NCBI RefSeq assembly: GCF_008064635.1
Contig: NZ_VRYZ01000005.1
Coordinates: 186,001-250,000 of the forward strand
Origin: Parahaliea aestuarii
Lineage (GTDB): Bacteria; Pseudomonadota; Gammaproteobacteria; Pseudomonadales; Halieaceae
Length of the DNA stretch: 64,000 bases
Reading direction: 5' to 3'
The notes below the pieces were generated by a model, which had not been told where the DNA came from, ran no database searches, and saw only the letters and a list, made by a program, of their open reading frames with translations. Position numbers and translations under genes: made by a program. How positions within the stretch are numbered: the first letter of the stretch is position 1; every line of letters starts with the position of its first letter. Below, one piece after another: positions 10,352 to 19,649 of the stretch.

Positions 10352-11019
10352 ATAACGTGCTCAAACAGCGTCTGGTGGGGGCGCTGATCCTGGTGGCGCT
10401 GGGCGTGGTGTTCTGGCCGATCATCTTTGTGGAACCCGATACCGGGCCCAGTGCGCCGGTTGTGCGCATGCCGCCGCCGCCGGTGATTGATACTGCGCCG
10501 CTGCCCTCGCCGGACAAGGTGGGATTGCGGTCATCACCGCCGCTGGACGTCAGCGAGGATGAGCTTGAGTCCGCCGCAACGGACCCGGATTTCGGGTTGT
10601 CCCCCGCATCGCCGGCAGCTTCCGCTGTCGATGCCAACCAGCCAACTGCGGACGGAACTTCTGAAACTGTCGCTGTTGAGCCGGCTGCCCCCGTGGCCGA
10701 GCCAGAGCCGGAACCCGAGACCGTCCGGCAGCCCCGGGACCAGCGCCCCGCGCAACCGGAAACCGACGACCAGGGAATCCCCGTCGCCTGGACCCTGCAG
10801 GTGGTCAGTGTCAGCAGCAAGGACAGTGCTGAACAGACCCGCCAGCGGCTCGATGCCATGGGCCACAAGGCCTACGTCAAAGTGGCAGAAGTCAGCGGGC
10901 GCAAACTGTACCGGGTTTATGTTGGCCCCAAATTCGAACGCGCTCGCCTCGATGACATCCAGGCCGATATCGATCGCCAGCTCGGCGTGAAATCCATGGT
11001 GCGACGCTATTACCCGTGA
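10348..11019 (+). CDS. dedD: DedD-like SPOR-domain inner-membrane protein
   Basis: A short cytoplasmic N-terminus is followed by one membrane helix (about residues 8-28, LVGALILVALGVVFWPIIFV), a Pro/Glu-rich periplasmic linker, and a C-terminal SPOR domain (about 147-223, starting WTLQVVSVSSKD and ending near VKSMVRRYY). SPOR domains bind denuded septal peptidoglycan and DedD takes part in cell constriction. The position between folC and cvpA is the same as in Escherichia coli. The GTG start overlaps the folC stop. Length 223 residues. Confidence 0.88.
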   Translation: MNNVLKQRLVGALILVALGVVFWPIIFVEPDTGPSAPVVRMPPPPVIDTAPLPSPDKVGLRSSPPLDVSEDELESAATDPDFGLSPASPAASAVDANQPTADGTSETVAVEPAAPVAEPEPEPETVRQPRDQRPAQPETDDQGIPVAWTLQVVSVSSKDSAEQTRQRLDAMGHKAYVKVAEVSGRKLYRVYVGPKFERARLDDIQADIDRQLGVKSMVRRYYP

Positions 11020-11065
11020 CTGGCGCGCGGGAATTTTCGCGGTGTTTTGCCTGCAATCGCTCTGT

Positions 11066-11071
11066 TAGAAT
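11066..11071 (+). promoter_or_regulatory. Candidate -10 box for cvpA-purF
   Basis: TAGAAT is followed by GCGCCCGC, a GC-rich discriminator, 18 bases before the cvpA GTG. No convincing -35 is visible (TGTTTT at 11043-11048 with 17-base spacing). The resulting leader would be only about ten bases. Confidence 0.38.
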
Positions 11072-11089
11072 GCGCCCGCAACTGAACAG

Positions 11090-11626
11090 GTGGATTTCTT
11101 GGACTGGACGCAACTGACCTGGGTCGACTGGGCGATTATTGCCATCGTGGGACTCTCCACGCTGGTCAGCCTGTGGCGGGGGTTCACCCGCGAGGCCGTG
11201 TCCCTGGCGGGCTGGGTCGCCGCCTTTGTCATTGCCAACCTGTTCGCCAGCGAATTGGCGACCAGCCTCACCGGATACATCAGCAATATCACTGCCCGCT
11301 ACATTGCCGCCTGGCTGATTCTGTTTATCGCAGTGCTGATGGTGTTTGGCCTGGTCAGCATGTTCATGTCGCAAGTGGTCAAGGCCACCGGCCTCGGCGC
11401 CACGGATCGCCTGCTGGGCACCATTTTCGGTTTCACCCGAGGTGTGGTCATTGTCATGGTGCTGGTATTCCTGGTGCGCGAACTGCTGCCGCCCCGGGAT
11501 CAGGTGTGGCTACACCAGGCGCGCCTGATGCCGCAGGTGGATGCGTTGATGGGCTGGGCCCGGGGCACTCTGTCCAATTTTAATACCGACAACCTCTCGG
11601 GCCTGGCGCCCGGCCAGTCGGTGTAA
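11090..11626 (+). CDS. cvpA: CvpA family inner-membrane protein
   Basis: CvpA is a small membrane protein needed for colicin V production and envelope robustness in enterobacteria; its molecular role is not settled. The 178-residue protein shows about four hydrophobic helices (WAIIAIVGLSTLVSLWRG, SLAGWVAAFVIANLFA, YIAAWLILFIAVLMVFGLV, GVVIVMVLVFLVRELL). It sits directly before purF as in many gammaproteobacteria. The start is a GTG at 11090 with no clear ribosome site; a TTG lies at 11099. Confidence 0.9.
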   Translation: MDFLDWTQLTWVDWAIIAIVGLSTLVSLWRGFTREAVSLAGWVAAFVIANLFASELATSLTGYISNITARYIAAWLILFIAVLMVFGLVSMFMSQVVKATGLGATDRLLGTIFGFTRGVVIVMVLVFLVRELLPPRDQVWLHQARLMPQVDALMGWARGTLSNFNTDNLSGLAPGQSV

Positions 11627-11667
11627 GTTACAAGCCGCGGTGGTAGTGCCGCAATGAGGAAAGAAGC

Positions 11668-13191
11668 ATGTGTGGTCTGGTTGGACTGGTTGGTCACGGC
11701 AATGTGGCTCCCGATATCTATGATGCCCTGACGGTGCTGCAACACCGCGGGCAGGACGCCGCCGGCATCATGACCTGCAGCGCTGGCCGCTTTCACCAGC
11801 GCAAGCGCGAGGGCCTGGTGCGCGATGTCTTCCAGCAGCATCACATGCAGCGCCTGCAGGGCAAGATCGGCATTGGCCATGTGCGCTACCCCACGGCGGG
11901 CAGCTCGGGCACCGCCATGGCCCAGCCCTTCTATGTGAATTCACCCTACGGCATCGCCCTGGCCCACAACGGCAACCTGACCAATGCCGAGCAGCTGGCC
12001 AGGGAACTGTTCCAGGACGACCTGCGGCACCTGAATACGGATTCCGACTCCGAGGTACTGCTCAATATCTTCGCCCATGAAATGCAGACCCTGGGCAAGC
12101 TGAGCCCCAGTCCCGATGACATTTTCCAGGCGGTGGAAGCTGTGCATCGGCGCTGCCGCGGCGGTTACGCCGCTGTCGCCATGCTGGTGGACTACGGGGT
12201 TGTCGGGTTCCGCGACCCCAATGGCATCCGCCCGCTGGTGGTGGGCAAGCGCGAAACACCGGAGGGCGAGGAGTACATGGTGGCTTCCGAGAGTGTTGCC
12301 CTGGATGTACTCGGCTACCAGCTGATCGGCGATGTGGCGCCGGGGGAAGCGATTTTCATCGACAGTGCCGGGCGCCTGCACCGGCGCCAGTGTGCGGCGC
12401 AACACAGCCTGCGCCCCTGTATTTTCGAGCATGTGTACTTTGCCCGTCCCGACTCCCTGATGGACGGCATTTCGGTGTACAAGACGCGCATGCGCCAGGG
12501 TGAGGCGCTGGCGAAAAAGATTCTGCGGGAGCGCCCCGACCACGGTATCGACGTGGTGATCCCGATTCCGGACACCAGCCGCATTGCGGCCCAGTCCATG
12601 GCCCATGAACTCGGTATCAAGTTCCGCGAAGGGTTTATGAAGAACCGCTACATCGGTCGCACCTTTATCATGCCGGGCCAGAGCCAGCGCAAGAAGTCCG
12701 TGCGCCAGAAACTCAATCCGGTACCGCTGGAATTTGAAGGCAAGAACGTGATGCTGGTGGACGACTCCATCGTGCGCGGTACCACCTGCCGGCAGATCAT
12801 CCAGATGGCGCGGGACGCCGGTGCCGAGAATGTCTACTTTGCGTCCGCCGCGCCGCCGGTGCGCTACCCCAATGTCTACGGTATCGATATGCCGTCGGCT
12901 ACCGAACTTATTGCCCACGGACGCAGTGTGGACGAGGTGGGAGAACTGATCGGCGCCGACTGGCTGGTATTCCAGGACCTCGAAGACCTGGTGGAGTGCT
13001 CCCGCGAGGGCAATGAAGATGTCAACGGCTTCGACTGTTCGGTGTTTGACGGGCAGTATATTACCGGTGATGTCGACCAGGCCTATCTCGACCGGATCGA
13101 GGCGCTGCGCAACGACGAAGCCCAGAGCAAGGAGCGCGCCCGCCAGCAGGAAGAGGGCGCCGTGGTGGGCCTGCACAATGACGCGAGTTGA
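11668..13191 (+). CDS. purF: Amidophosphoribosyltransferase
   Basis: PurF makes phosphoribosylamine from PRPP and glutamine, the first step of purine synthesis. The glutaminase nucleophile is Cys2 right after the initiator Met ([11 protein letters not shown]), so no propeptide is present. The type-II glutaminase domain ([16 protein letters not shown]-type loop as [11 protein letters not shown]) is followed by the phosphoribosyltransferase domain with PRPP loop [13 protein letters not shown]. The 507 residues match the E. coli type. GAGGAAAG precedes the ATG. metZ follows after 3 bases. Confidence 0.97.
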   Translation: MCGLVGLVGHGNVAPDIYDALTVLQHRGQDAAGIMTCSAGRFHQRKREGLVRDVFQQHHMQRLQGKIGIGHVRYPTAGSSGTAMAQPFYVNSPYGIALAHNGNLTNAEQLARELFQDDLRHLNTDSDSEVLLNIFAHEMQTLGKLSPSPDDIFQAVEAVHRRCRGGYAAVAMLVDYGVVGFRDPNGIRPLVVGKRETPEGEEYMVASESVALDVLGYQLIGDVAPGEAIFIDSAGRLHRRQCAAQHSLRPCIFEHVYFARPDSLMDGISVYKTRMRQGEALAKKILRERPDHGIDVVIPIPDTSRIAAQSMAHELGIKFREGFMKNRYIGRTFIMPGQSQRKKSVRQKLNPVPLEFEGKNVMLVDDSIVRGTTCRQIIQMARDAGAENVYFASAAPPVRYPNVYGIDMPSATELIAHGRSVDEVGELIGADWLVFQDLEDLVECSREGNEDVNGFDCSVFDGQYITGDVDQAYLDRIEALRNDEAQSKERARQQEEGAVVGLHNDAS

Positions 13192-13194
13192 AAA

Positions 13195-14397
13195 ATGACT
13201 GACCGAGACAACCGGGACGCCCTCGACGGTGCCCGTATCGAAACCCTGGCGGTGCGCTCCGGTATCAGCCGTTCTCCCGAGGGGGAGCACAGCGAACCGA
13301 TCTACACCACCTCCAGCTATGTGTTCAATTCTGCGGCGGAAGCCGCCGCGCGCTTTGCCGGCGAGCAGCCCGGCAATGTCTACTCCCGCTATACCAATCC
13401 GACGGTACGCGGCTTTGAAGAGCGCATGGCGGCGCTGGAAGGCGGTGAGGCTGCAGTGGGTGCCGCCACCGGCATGGCGGCCATTCTCGCCACCGCGATG
13501 GCGCTGCTGAGCGGCGGCGACCATGTCATCTGTTCCCGCGACGTGTTCGGCACTACTACCAACCTGTTCGGTAAATACCTGACGCGTTTTGGCGTACAGG
13601 TGGACTTTGTGCCACTGCTGGACACCGCTGCCTGGCGCGAAGCAGTGAAGCCGAATACCGCCATGCTGTTTATTGAAACACCGTCCAACCCGCTCAATGA
13701 AGTGGCGGACATCGCCGCTTTTGCCCAGCTGGCAAAGGATGCCGGGGCCCTGCTGGTGGTGGACAACACCTTCTGCACTCCGGCCCTGCAGCGCCCGCTG
13801 GCATTCGGCGCGGACATCGTCCTGCACTCCGGCACCAAGTTCCTCGACGGCCAGGGCCGTTGCATGGGGGGCGTGGTGGTGGGCAGCCGCGAGCACATGG
13901 CCGAGGTGATGACGTTTCTGCGCACCTGCGGGCCCAGTCTCAGCCCTTTCAATGCCTGGGTGCTGTTCAAGGGCCTGGAAACCCTGGGTCTGCGCATGGA
14001 GGCCCACTGCCGCTCGACGCTGGAACTGGCGCGCTGGCTACAGGCGCAGCCGGAGGTGCAGAAAGTGTTCTATGCCGGCCTCGAGGACCATCCGGGCCAC
14101 ACCCTGGCCGCGCGCCAGCAGAGCGCCTTTGGCGGAGTGCTGGCCTTTGAGGTGCGCGGCGGGCGCGAAGGGGCCTGGCGCTGCATCGACGGCACCCGGA
14201 TGCTTTCGCTGACCGCCAACCTCGGCGACGCCAAGTCCACCATTGTTCACCCGGCCACCACCACACACGGCCGCCTGACACCGGAACAGCGGGCAGAGGC
14301 AGGGATCAGCGAAGGCCTGATCCGCGTGGCGGTCGGTCTCGAGCATGTAGAAGATCTGAAAGCCGACCTGCGGCGGGGCCTGGATGCCCTGGCCTGA
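13195..14397 (+). CDS. metZ: O-succinylhomoserine sulfhydrylase
   Basis: A Cys/Met-metabolism PLP enzyme of about 400 residues. The PLP lysine is in LHSGTKFLDGQGR (Lys215), and the N-terminal ETLAVRSG, YSRYTNPTV and the SLGDAKSTI-like NLGDAKSTIVHPATTTH segments are family hallmarks. The purF-metZ neighbourhood is characteristic of Pseudomonas, where MetZ makes homocysteine directly from O-succinylhomoserine and sulfide. A cystathionine gamma-synthase role cannot be excluded from sequence alone but is less likely in this context. Confidence 0.93.
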   Translation: MTDRDNRDALDGARIETLAVRSGISRSPEGEHSEPIYTTSSYVFNSAAEAAARFAGEQPGNVYSRYTNPTVRGFEERMAALEGGEAAVGAATGMAAILATAMALLSGGDHVICSRDVFGTTTNLFGKYLTRFGVQVDFVPLLDTAAWREAVKPNTAMLFIETPSNPLNEVADIAAFAQLAKDAGALLVVDNTFCTPALQRPLAFGADIVLHSGTKFLDGQGRCMGGVVVGSREHMAEVMTFLRTCGPSLSPFNAWVLFKGLETLGLRMEAHCRSTLELARWLQAQPEVQKVFYAGLEDHPGHTLAARQQSAFGGVLAFEVRGGREGAWRCIDGTRMLSLTANLGDAKSTIVHPATTTHGRLTPEQRAEAGISEGLIRVAVGLEHVEDLKADLRRGLDALA

Positions 14398-14422
14398 GTC
14401 GCACTGACCGCGGGGGGCGGGA

Positions 14423-15352
14423 ATGCAGATACAGGGGCTGGTTGACGTTGCGGTGTCCGAAGTCGGGCGCGTACTGCTGGGCAAGGAGGCGCAGATCCGC
14501 CTGGCCCTGTGCTGTCTGTTCGCCCGCGGGCACTTGCTGATCGAAGACTTGCCGGGGATGGGCAAAACCACCCTGTCCCACGCCCTGGCGGACGTGTTGG
14601 GGCTGTCCTACAAGCGGGTGCAATTTACCTCCGACCTGCTGCCGGCAGATATCCTCGGGGTATCCATCTACAACCGCAATGACGCCAGCTTCACCTTCCA
14701 CCCCGGTCCCATTTTTACCCAGCTGCTGCTGGCGGACGAGATCAACCGCACTACGCCGCGTACCCAGAGCGCCCTGCTGGAGGCCATGGCCGAGGGGCAG
14801 GTGACAGTGGAGGGTGAAACCCGCGCTCTGCCCGAGCCCTTTTTTGTGATCGCCACCCAGAACCCGATCCACCAGAGCGGCACCTATCCGCTGCCGGAAT
14901 CGCAACTGGATCGCTTTCTGATGCGTCTGGAACTGGGTTATCCCCATCCGGTGGCCGAGCGTGAAATGTTCCAGCGCAAGGCCCTGTCCGGGCGTGACAG
15001 CCAGCGTCCAGGCCAGTGTATCAGCGCCGCGCAACTGCAGCAGATCCGCGAGGCAGTGGCGGGCGTGCACACCTCGGACAGCCTGCTGGACTACCTGCAG
15101 CGACTGGTGGCCTACACCCGTGAAGCGCCGGAATTCGCTGTCGGCCTGTCCCCGCGCGGCGCGCTGGCACTGCTGGATTGCGCGCGCACCTGGGCGGTGA
15201 TGCACAATCGCGGTCATGTGGTACCGGAGGATTTGCAGATGGTGCTGCCGGCGGTGGTTGCCCACCGCCTGGTGCCCAGCGGGGATTTCTCCGGCGACGG
15301 CATGGCCCTGGTCATGCAAATGCAGCGCAAGGTGGATGTCATACGCCCCTGA
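14423..15352 (+). CDS. MoxR family AAA+ ATPase
   Basis: MoxR ATPases act as chaperone-like partners of VWA or DUF58 proteins. The 309-residue protein has Walker A in DLPGMGKTTLSHAL, Walker B in LLLADEINRTTPR, sensor 1 in IATQNPIHQSGTYPLPESQLDRF and a C-terminal lid. It starts an operon with a DUF58 protein and a transglutaminase-like membrane protein whose coding regions overlap. The client is unknown; such triads are often linked to envelope processes. Confidence 0.93.
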   Translation: MQIQGLVDVAVSEVGRVLLGKEAQIRLALCCLFARGHLLIEDLPGMGKTTLSHALADVLGLSYKRVQFTSDLLPADILGVSIYNRNDASFTFHPGPIFTQLLLADEINRTTPRTQSALLEAMAEGQVTVEGETRALPEPFFVIATQNPIHQSGTYPLPESQLDRFLMRLELGYPHPVAEREMFQRKALSGRDSQRPGQCISAAQLQQIREAVAGVHTSDSLLDYLQRLVAYTREAPEFAVGLSPRGALALLDCARTWAVMHNRGHVVPEDLQMVLPAVVAHRLVPSGDFSGDGMALVMQMQRKVDVIRP

Positions 15353-16340
15353 GCAGGCGTCCGTCGCCAATCCGCAGGGATGGCGCGCCCGCCTGCGAGG
15401 ACGCTTTCAGCGCTGGGTGAAGCGGCGCATTCCCCCGTCCCGCAGCGTCACCCTGGACCAAAAGCGAATTTTCATCATGCCCTCCCGGGTGGGCTTTTTC
15501 TTTCTGCTGTGCCTCGCGGTGATGCTGCTCACCGCGATTAACTACGAAAACAACATGAGCTACGGCCTGACTTTTCTTCTCGCCACCCTGTTCATCGTTG
15601 CCATTCTCCACACCTACGCCAATCTCGCCGGTCTCGGCGTTCACGCGGTACTGGCCCGCGCCGCCTTTCCCGGCCAGCAGACCGAATTCGACCTGCGTCT
15701 CGAGCGGGGTGGCAAGCGGCCGCGTTTCGACCTGCGGTTGCGCTGGCCCGAGAGTAGCGAGCAGCGTATCAACCTGGCCGATTCCGCCAGTGAAGTGCTG
15801 CGTTTTTATCTCCCGGTGGGAAGGCGCGGCTGGTATCACCCGGGGCGCCTGCTGATTGAAACCACCTACCCGCTGGGGCTGTTGCGCTGCTGGACCTGGG
15901 TGGACCTGGATCTGTGCGCAGTGGTTTACCCGCAACCGCTGGCCTCGCCGGAATTGCCGGGGCAAGCGGCGCTGGCAGGGGATGGCGGGGCCCTGCCGAT
16001 GCCCGGTTCCGAGGACTTCGACGGTTTTCGCGATTACCGCGGCGGTGACTCGCTGCGCCATGTGCACTGGAAGGGCCTGGCGCGGGGCCAGAGCCTGCAA
16101 AGCAAGCTCTATGTCGCCCATGCCGAGCGCGATCGCTGGCTGGAGTGGGAGGCCTTCGCCGGCCTGCCGGTGGAGCAGCGACTCTCCCACCTGTGTTACT
16201 GGGCGCTGGATTTTGACCGCCGGCGGGAGGCATTCGGCCTGCGCCTGCCCGGGACGGAGATCAGGCCCGACAGTGGCGACACCCATCGGGAACTGGTGCT
16301 GACGGCACTGGCCCTGCACGGCGTGGAGCGCCCGGCGTGA
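15336..16340 (+). CDS. DUF58 domain-containing membrane protein
   Basis: The 334-residue protein has a basic N-terminal region, two membrane helices (about residues 50-69 and 76-100) and a cytoplasmic domain with the DUF58 signature EDFDGFRDYRGGDSLRHVHW. DUF58 proteins are the usual partners of MoxR ATPases. The ATG at 15336 lies inside the last 17 bases of the MoxR gene, preceded by AAGGTGG. A frame open to 15216 is entirely inside the upstream gene and is rejected as N-terminus. The stop overlaps the next start as GTGA. Confidence 0.9.
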   Translation: MSYAPEQASVANPQGWRARLRGRFQRWVKRRIPPSRSVTLDQKRIFIMPSRVGFFFLLCLAVMLLTAINYENNMSYGLTFLLATLFIVAILHTYANLAGLGVHAVLARAAFPGQQTEFDLRLERGGKRPRFDLRLRWPESSEQRINLADSASEVLRFYLPVGRRGWYHPGRLLIETTYPLGLLRCWTWVDLDLCAVVYPQPLASPELPGQAALAGDGGALPMPGSEDFDGFRDYRGGDSLRHVHWKGLARGQSLQSKLYVAHAERDRWLEWEAFAGLPVEQRLSHLCYWALDFDRRREAFGLRLPGTEIRPDSGDTHRELVLTALALHGVERPA

Positions 16341-18322
16341 AGGTCGACGAGCAGATACCGCGCAATGCCCTGGTGTGGATCATGCTGGGGATGGCGGCCC
16401 TGCTGGCACCCCATCTCGGCCGTTTGCCCATCTGGGTGCTGGTGGTGTACATAGCGTGCGCCCTGTGGCGCCTGCAGATTTTCCGCGGCGCCTGGCATTT
16501 CCCCCGGCGGCTGGTGAAACTGGGCCTGATCGCAATGGCCGGCACCGGTATCTGGCTCAGTTACGGCAGTTTGCTGGGCCTGGAACCGACCGTGGCCCTG
16601 CTGCTCACGGCCTACGCCATGAAGCTGCTGGAGCTGGCCCGGCGCCAGGATGCCTATGTCCTGCTGTTTCTGGGCTACTTCATCTGCATCACTGAATTCC
16701 TGTTCACCCAGGATCTGCTGGTCGTTCTCTACTCGCTGGCGACGGTGTGGCTGGTGACGGCGGCGCTGGTGGCCCTGCACCAGGGCGTTCAGGAGCACTT
16801 TCGTTTTGGCCCACTGCGGCAGTCCGGGGTGATGCTGGCACAGGCCTTTCCGCTGATGCTGGTGCTGTTCTTCCTGTTCCCCCGCATCGGGCCCCTGTGG
16901 ACAGTACCGGTAAAAACCCACGCGGCTCGCACCGGCGTGTCCGACAATATGAGCCCGGGTTCGATATCCAGTCTCAGTAAATCCGACGAGGTCGCCTTCC
17001 GGGTCAGCTTCGAGGGGGAGATTCCCCCCAGGGCCAACCTGTACTGGCGGGGGCTGGTGATGAGCCGCTTGCAGCAGGGTACCTGGTCGGCTTTCAACTA
17101 CTACGACGTGCCGGCGGCCGAGCGCCGCGCCGCGGAAGTCGCCACCGAGGGCGAGCCGCTGCGCTACAGCGTGTTGATGATGCCCACCCAGCAGAACTGG
17201 CTGTACAGCCTGCGTTACGCGGAGTCGTCCCAGGCGGGAATCATGCAGGCGCCGGATTTCCGCCTGTTCCGGCCGGTGGAGATCGAGGAGCAGTACCGCT
17301 ACCAGGTGCGCTCCTGGCCGCAGGCTGCGCTGGAGCCGGTGTTGAGCGACTGGCGGCGGCTGGCGGAACTGCGCCTGCCCGACAGTGAGAATCCGCGCAC
17401 CCGCGCCCTGGCGCTGCAGCTGCGGGAGGAGGCCGGCAGCGATGCAGGCCTTGTCGAAGCGGTGCTCGCCCGCTTTCGTGAAGAATCCTTTGTCTACACC
17501 CTGCAGCCCCCCCTGTTGGGCGAGAACGCCACTGACCAGTTTCTGTTCGAAACCCGTCGCGGTTTCTGCGAGCACTACGCCTCCGCCTTTGTCACCCTGA
17601 TGCGCGCGGGTGGTGTGCCGGCCCGGGTGGTGGCGGGCTACCAGGGCGGAGAGGTCAACCCGGTCAATCGCACCGTTATCGTGCACCAGTTCGACGCCCA
17701 CGCCTGGGCCGAGGTGTGGCTGGAAGGCGAGGGCTGGCGCCGGGTCGACCCGACGGCCGCGGTATCGCCCTCGCGGATTGAACAGGGTCTGGAACAGGCG
17801 CTGGCCGGGGAGGGCAGCTTTCTCGCGGATTCGCCGCTGTCGCCGCTGCGCTACCGGCGTGTCGACTGGATCAACAGCCTGCGCCTGCGCTATGACGCCC
17901 TGACCTACCGCTGGCAGTCCTGGGTGGTGGGTTTCAACAGCGAGAACCAGTTGCAGCTGCTGCAGCGCTACCTGGGCGAACTCACCGCGCAGAAGTTCGT
18001 GCTGATTCTGCTGGGCAGTGGCCTGCTGGTGTTGCTACCGCTCGCAGCCTGGCTGTTGCGCCAGCGCGGGGGGGCGACCCTGGATGGCCTGAGTCGGGAG
18101 TACCTTGCTTTCTGTGCGCAGCTGGCCCGCCGGGGTGTGGAGCGTGCACCCGGCGAAGGGCCGCGGGATTTCGCCCGCCGGGTCGCTGCGGCACTGCCTG
18201 CCCATGCCGAGGTCGTAGCCGAGGTGACCGGTCTTTACGAGAATGCCCAGTATGCGGCTTCCCGCGATTCGCGCCGGGATGCGGCGCAGCGTATACGCCG
18301 GTCCCGGCGGCGTCTGCGTTAG
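16337..18322 (+). CDS. tgpA: TgpA-like transglutaminase membrane protein (DUF3488, transglutaminase core, DUF4129)
   Basis: The N-terminal part holds several membrane helices (DUF3488 region, to about residue 190). A periplasmic transglutaminase-like domain follows with the triad Cys411 (GFCEHYASAF), His455 (FDAHAWAEVW) and Asp471 (RVDPTAAV). A last membrane helix (about 552-573) leads to a cytoplasmic DUF4129-like tail. At 661 residues it matches the Pseudomonas TgpA type, reported as essential in P. aeruginosa. Genes 14423, 15336 and 16337 overlap and should be one transcript. The substrate is not known. Confidence 0.92.
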   Translation: MKVDEQIPRNALVWIMLGMAALLAPHLGRLPIWVLVVYIACALWRLQIFRGAWHFPRRLVKLGLIAMAGTGIWLSYGSLLGLEPTVALLLTAYAMKLLELARRQDAYVLLFLGYFICITEFLFTQDLLVVLYSLATVWLVTAALVALHQGVQEHFRFGPLRQSGVMLAQAFPLMLVLFFLFPRIGPLWTVPVKTHAARTGVSDNMSPGSISSLSKSDEVAFRVSFEGEIPPRANLYWRGLVMSRLQQGTWSAFNYYDVPAAERRAAEVATEGEPLRYSVLMMPTQQNWLYSLRYAESSQAGIMQAPDFRLFRPVEIEEQYRYQVRSWPQAALEPVLSDWRRLAELRLPDSENPRTRALALQLREEAGSDAGLVEAVLARFREESFVYTLQPPLLGENATDQFLFETRRGFCEHYASAFVTLMRAGGVPARVVAGYQGGEVNPVNRTVIVHQFDAHAWAEVWLEGEGWRRVDPTAAVSPSRIEQGLEQALAGEGSFLADSPLSPLRYRRVDWINSLRLRYDALTYRWQSWVVGFNSENQLQLLQRYLGELTAQKFVLILLGSGLLVLLPLAAWLLRQRGGATLDGLSREYLAFCAQLARRGVERAPGEGPRDFARRVAAALPAHAEVVAEVTGLYENAQYAASRDSRRDAAQRIRRSRRRLR

Positions 18323-18353
18323 CTGCAAGCGCCGCAGGGCGCCGTGCAAGGCC

Positions 18354-19487
18354 TCAGGACAGCGATTCCAGCACCACCACAGCCCGCAAGCGGCTGCTGC
18401 CAAAGCGGCTCATGGCGGCAAAACTGTCCCGGGTGATGGGGAGATGCTGGCAGTCGAGGGGATTGCGTGGCGCCTCCCGCAGCGCCCGTGGGCTGGTATC
18501 GCCCATATCCGGGTCGTGCACGTAGAGGCAGGTGTCGTCGAAGCCACTCAGGGTGACCCAGTGGGGGGCCTTCATGCTGTCCATGCGGTAGGTGGAGATC
18601 AGAATCAGGATGTTGGCGCCGGCGCTGAAGCGGCGGGTGAGTTCATCCTGGTCGATATCGCTGTAGTTCACCTCAATGCCGGCCGCGCCGCACTGGCGTA
18701 CAAAACTGTCGTGGGCGATGCGCATGACACGCTTTTTGTTTTCATCGCGCACGCCGTCCAGAAACAGCGGTCCCTCGATATTGACCCACACCTCGGCGCG
18801 AAAGCCGCGGCGCTGCCCGGCCAGCGCCAGCCCCAGCGGGTGGCAGCCGCCGTGACCAGAGGTCATGAACACCGTGGTCGCCTCCCGCCAGAGTTCGATT
18901 TCCTCCTCGGGACTCGGCTGGTAGTGGCCGCCGGGCAGTCCCGCCATCGCCATCATCAGCGCGGCGGGGCCGCAGGTGAAGGCGGTGGTCTGGGGCAGCC
19001 AGGGCAGCTGGCGGTTGTCGCCCGAGGGCTGGTAGGGGCGTATACGCTTTTCCATGCGCAGGGCGCTGGCGTGATCTTCGTAATAGTCCTCGTAAAGCCC
19101 GAACTGGCTATAGCCGAGTTTCTCATAGAGACTGATGGCGCCGAGGTTGTTCTCCGCCACTTCCAGGCGCATGTAAATCGCCCCGGCCTCGCGCGCCGCC
19201 TGCTCCACGGATTGCAGCAGGGCCTGGGCGATGCCGCGGCCGCGGGCCGCACTGTCCACCGCCAGGGAATAGAGGCGCGCCAGACGGGTGCCGCGGCGCA
19301 GGGTGACCAGGGCGTAGCCGAGCAGCGTGCTATCCTTTGTATCGTCTACGGCAATGCGAAACACGCAGTCGCGGTGGCGCAACCAGCGGCGAAAACTGCG
19401 GCGACTGATTCGGTCGCTGCGGAAACTGGCTTCTTCGAGGGCCAGCAGGGCCGGCAGATCGCTGTCGTTGGGGGAACGGATGTCCAT
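18354..19487 (-). CDS. GNAT acetyltransferase fused to C39-like peptidase domain
   Basis: Residues about 1-150 form a RimI-like GNAT domain (DLPALLALEEASF, ARLYSLAVDSAARGRGIAQALL as acetyl-CoA loop, LYEKLGY). Residues about 165-377 resemble C39-like cysteine peptidases (LPWLPQTTAFTCGPAALMMAMA with the Cys, HWVTLSGFDDTCLYVHDPD with His and Asp). This two-domain arrangement is known in pseudomonads and relatives, often beside a RimK-type glutamate ligase; none is present here. Function is unknown; it may modify and cleave a peptide. It is divergent from speA and convergent with tgpA. The ATG has no obvious ribosome site. Confidence 0.85.
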   Translation of the reverse strand: MDIRSPNDSDLPALLALEEASFRSDRISRRSFRRWLRHRDCVFRIAVDDTKDSTLLGYALVTLRRGTRLARLYSLAVDSAARGRGIAQALLQSVEQAAREAGAIYMRLEVAENNLGAISLYEKLGYSQFGLYEDYYEDHASALRMEKRIRPYQPSGDNRQLPWLPQTTAFTCGPAALMMAMAGLPGGHYQPSPEEEIELWREATTVFMTSGHGGCHPLGLALAGQRRGFRAEVWVNIEGPLFLDGVRDENKKRVMRIAHDSFVRQCGAAGIEVNYSDIDQDELTRRFSAGANILILISTYRMDSMKAPHWVTLSGFDDTCLYVHDPDMGDTSPRALREAPRNPLDCQHLPITRDSFAAMSRFGSSRLRAVVVLESLS

Positions 19488-19591
19488 GTCAGTGGTCGTT
19501 ACTCATAGAACAGGCAGCCTATAGCGGCTGCGCTTCCGGTACCAGTGCCGGGTATGCGCTAAAAATTCACAAAGGGAGGTCAAAATTCTGC

Positions 19592-19619
19592 TTGCGTTCC
19601 CACAGGGCAGCTCTAGAAT
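19592..19619 (+). promoter_or_regulatory. Candidate sigma70 promoter for the speA unit
   Basis: TTGCGT (19592-19597) and TAGAAT (19614-19619) are separated by 16 bases. The -10 is followed by GCGGGCCG. Transcription starting about 19627 would give a leader of roughly 180 bases before speA that contains three small ORFs. Confidence 0.5.
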
Positions 19620-19649
19620 GCGGGCCGTTTTGTTCACCATCAGGATTTT

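Noticed and set aside
11941-14007. 688-codon open frame on the minus strand opposite purF and metZ
   Set aside because: It lies entirely antisense to two secure genes, is low in hydrophobic core pattern and rich in His/Gln/Arg, and reflects codon bias of GC-rich DNA.
16196-17701. 501-codon minus strand frame opposite tgpA
   Set aside because: Antisense shadow; the + strand has the intact transglutaminase triad.
18243-19508. 421-codon + strand open frame over the GNAT-C39 gene
   Set aside because: Antisense to a recognisable two-domain protein; no ribosome site or family motif seen.
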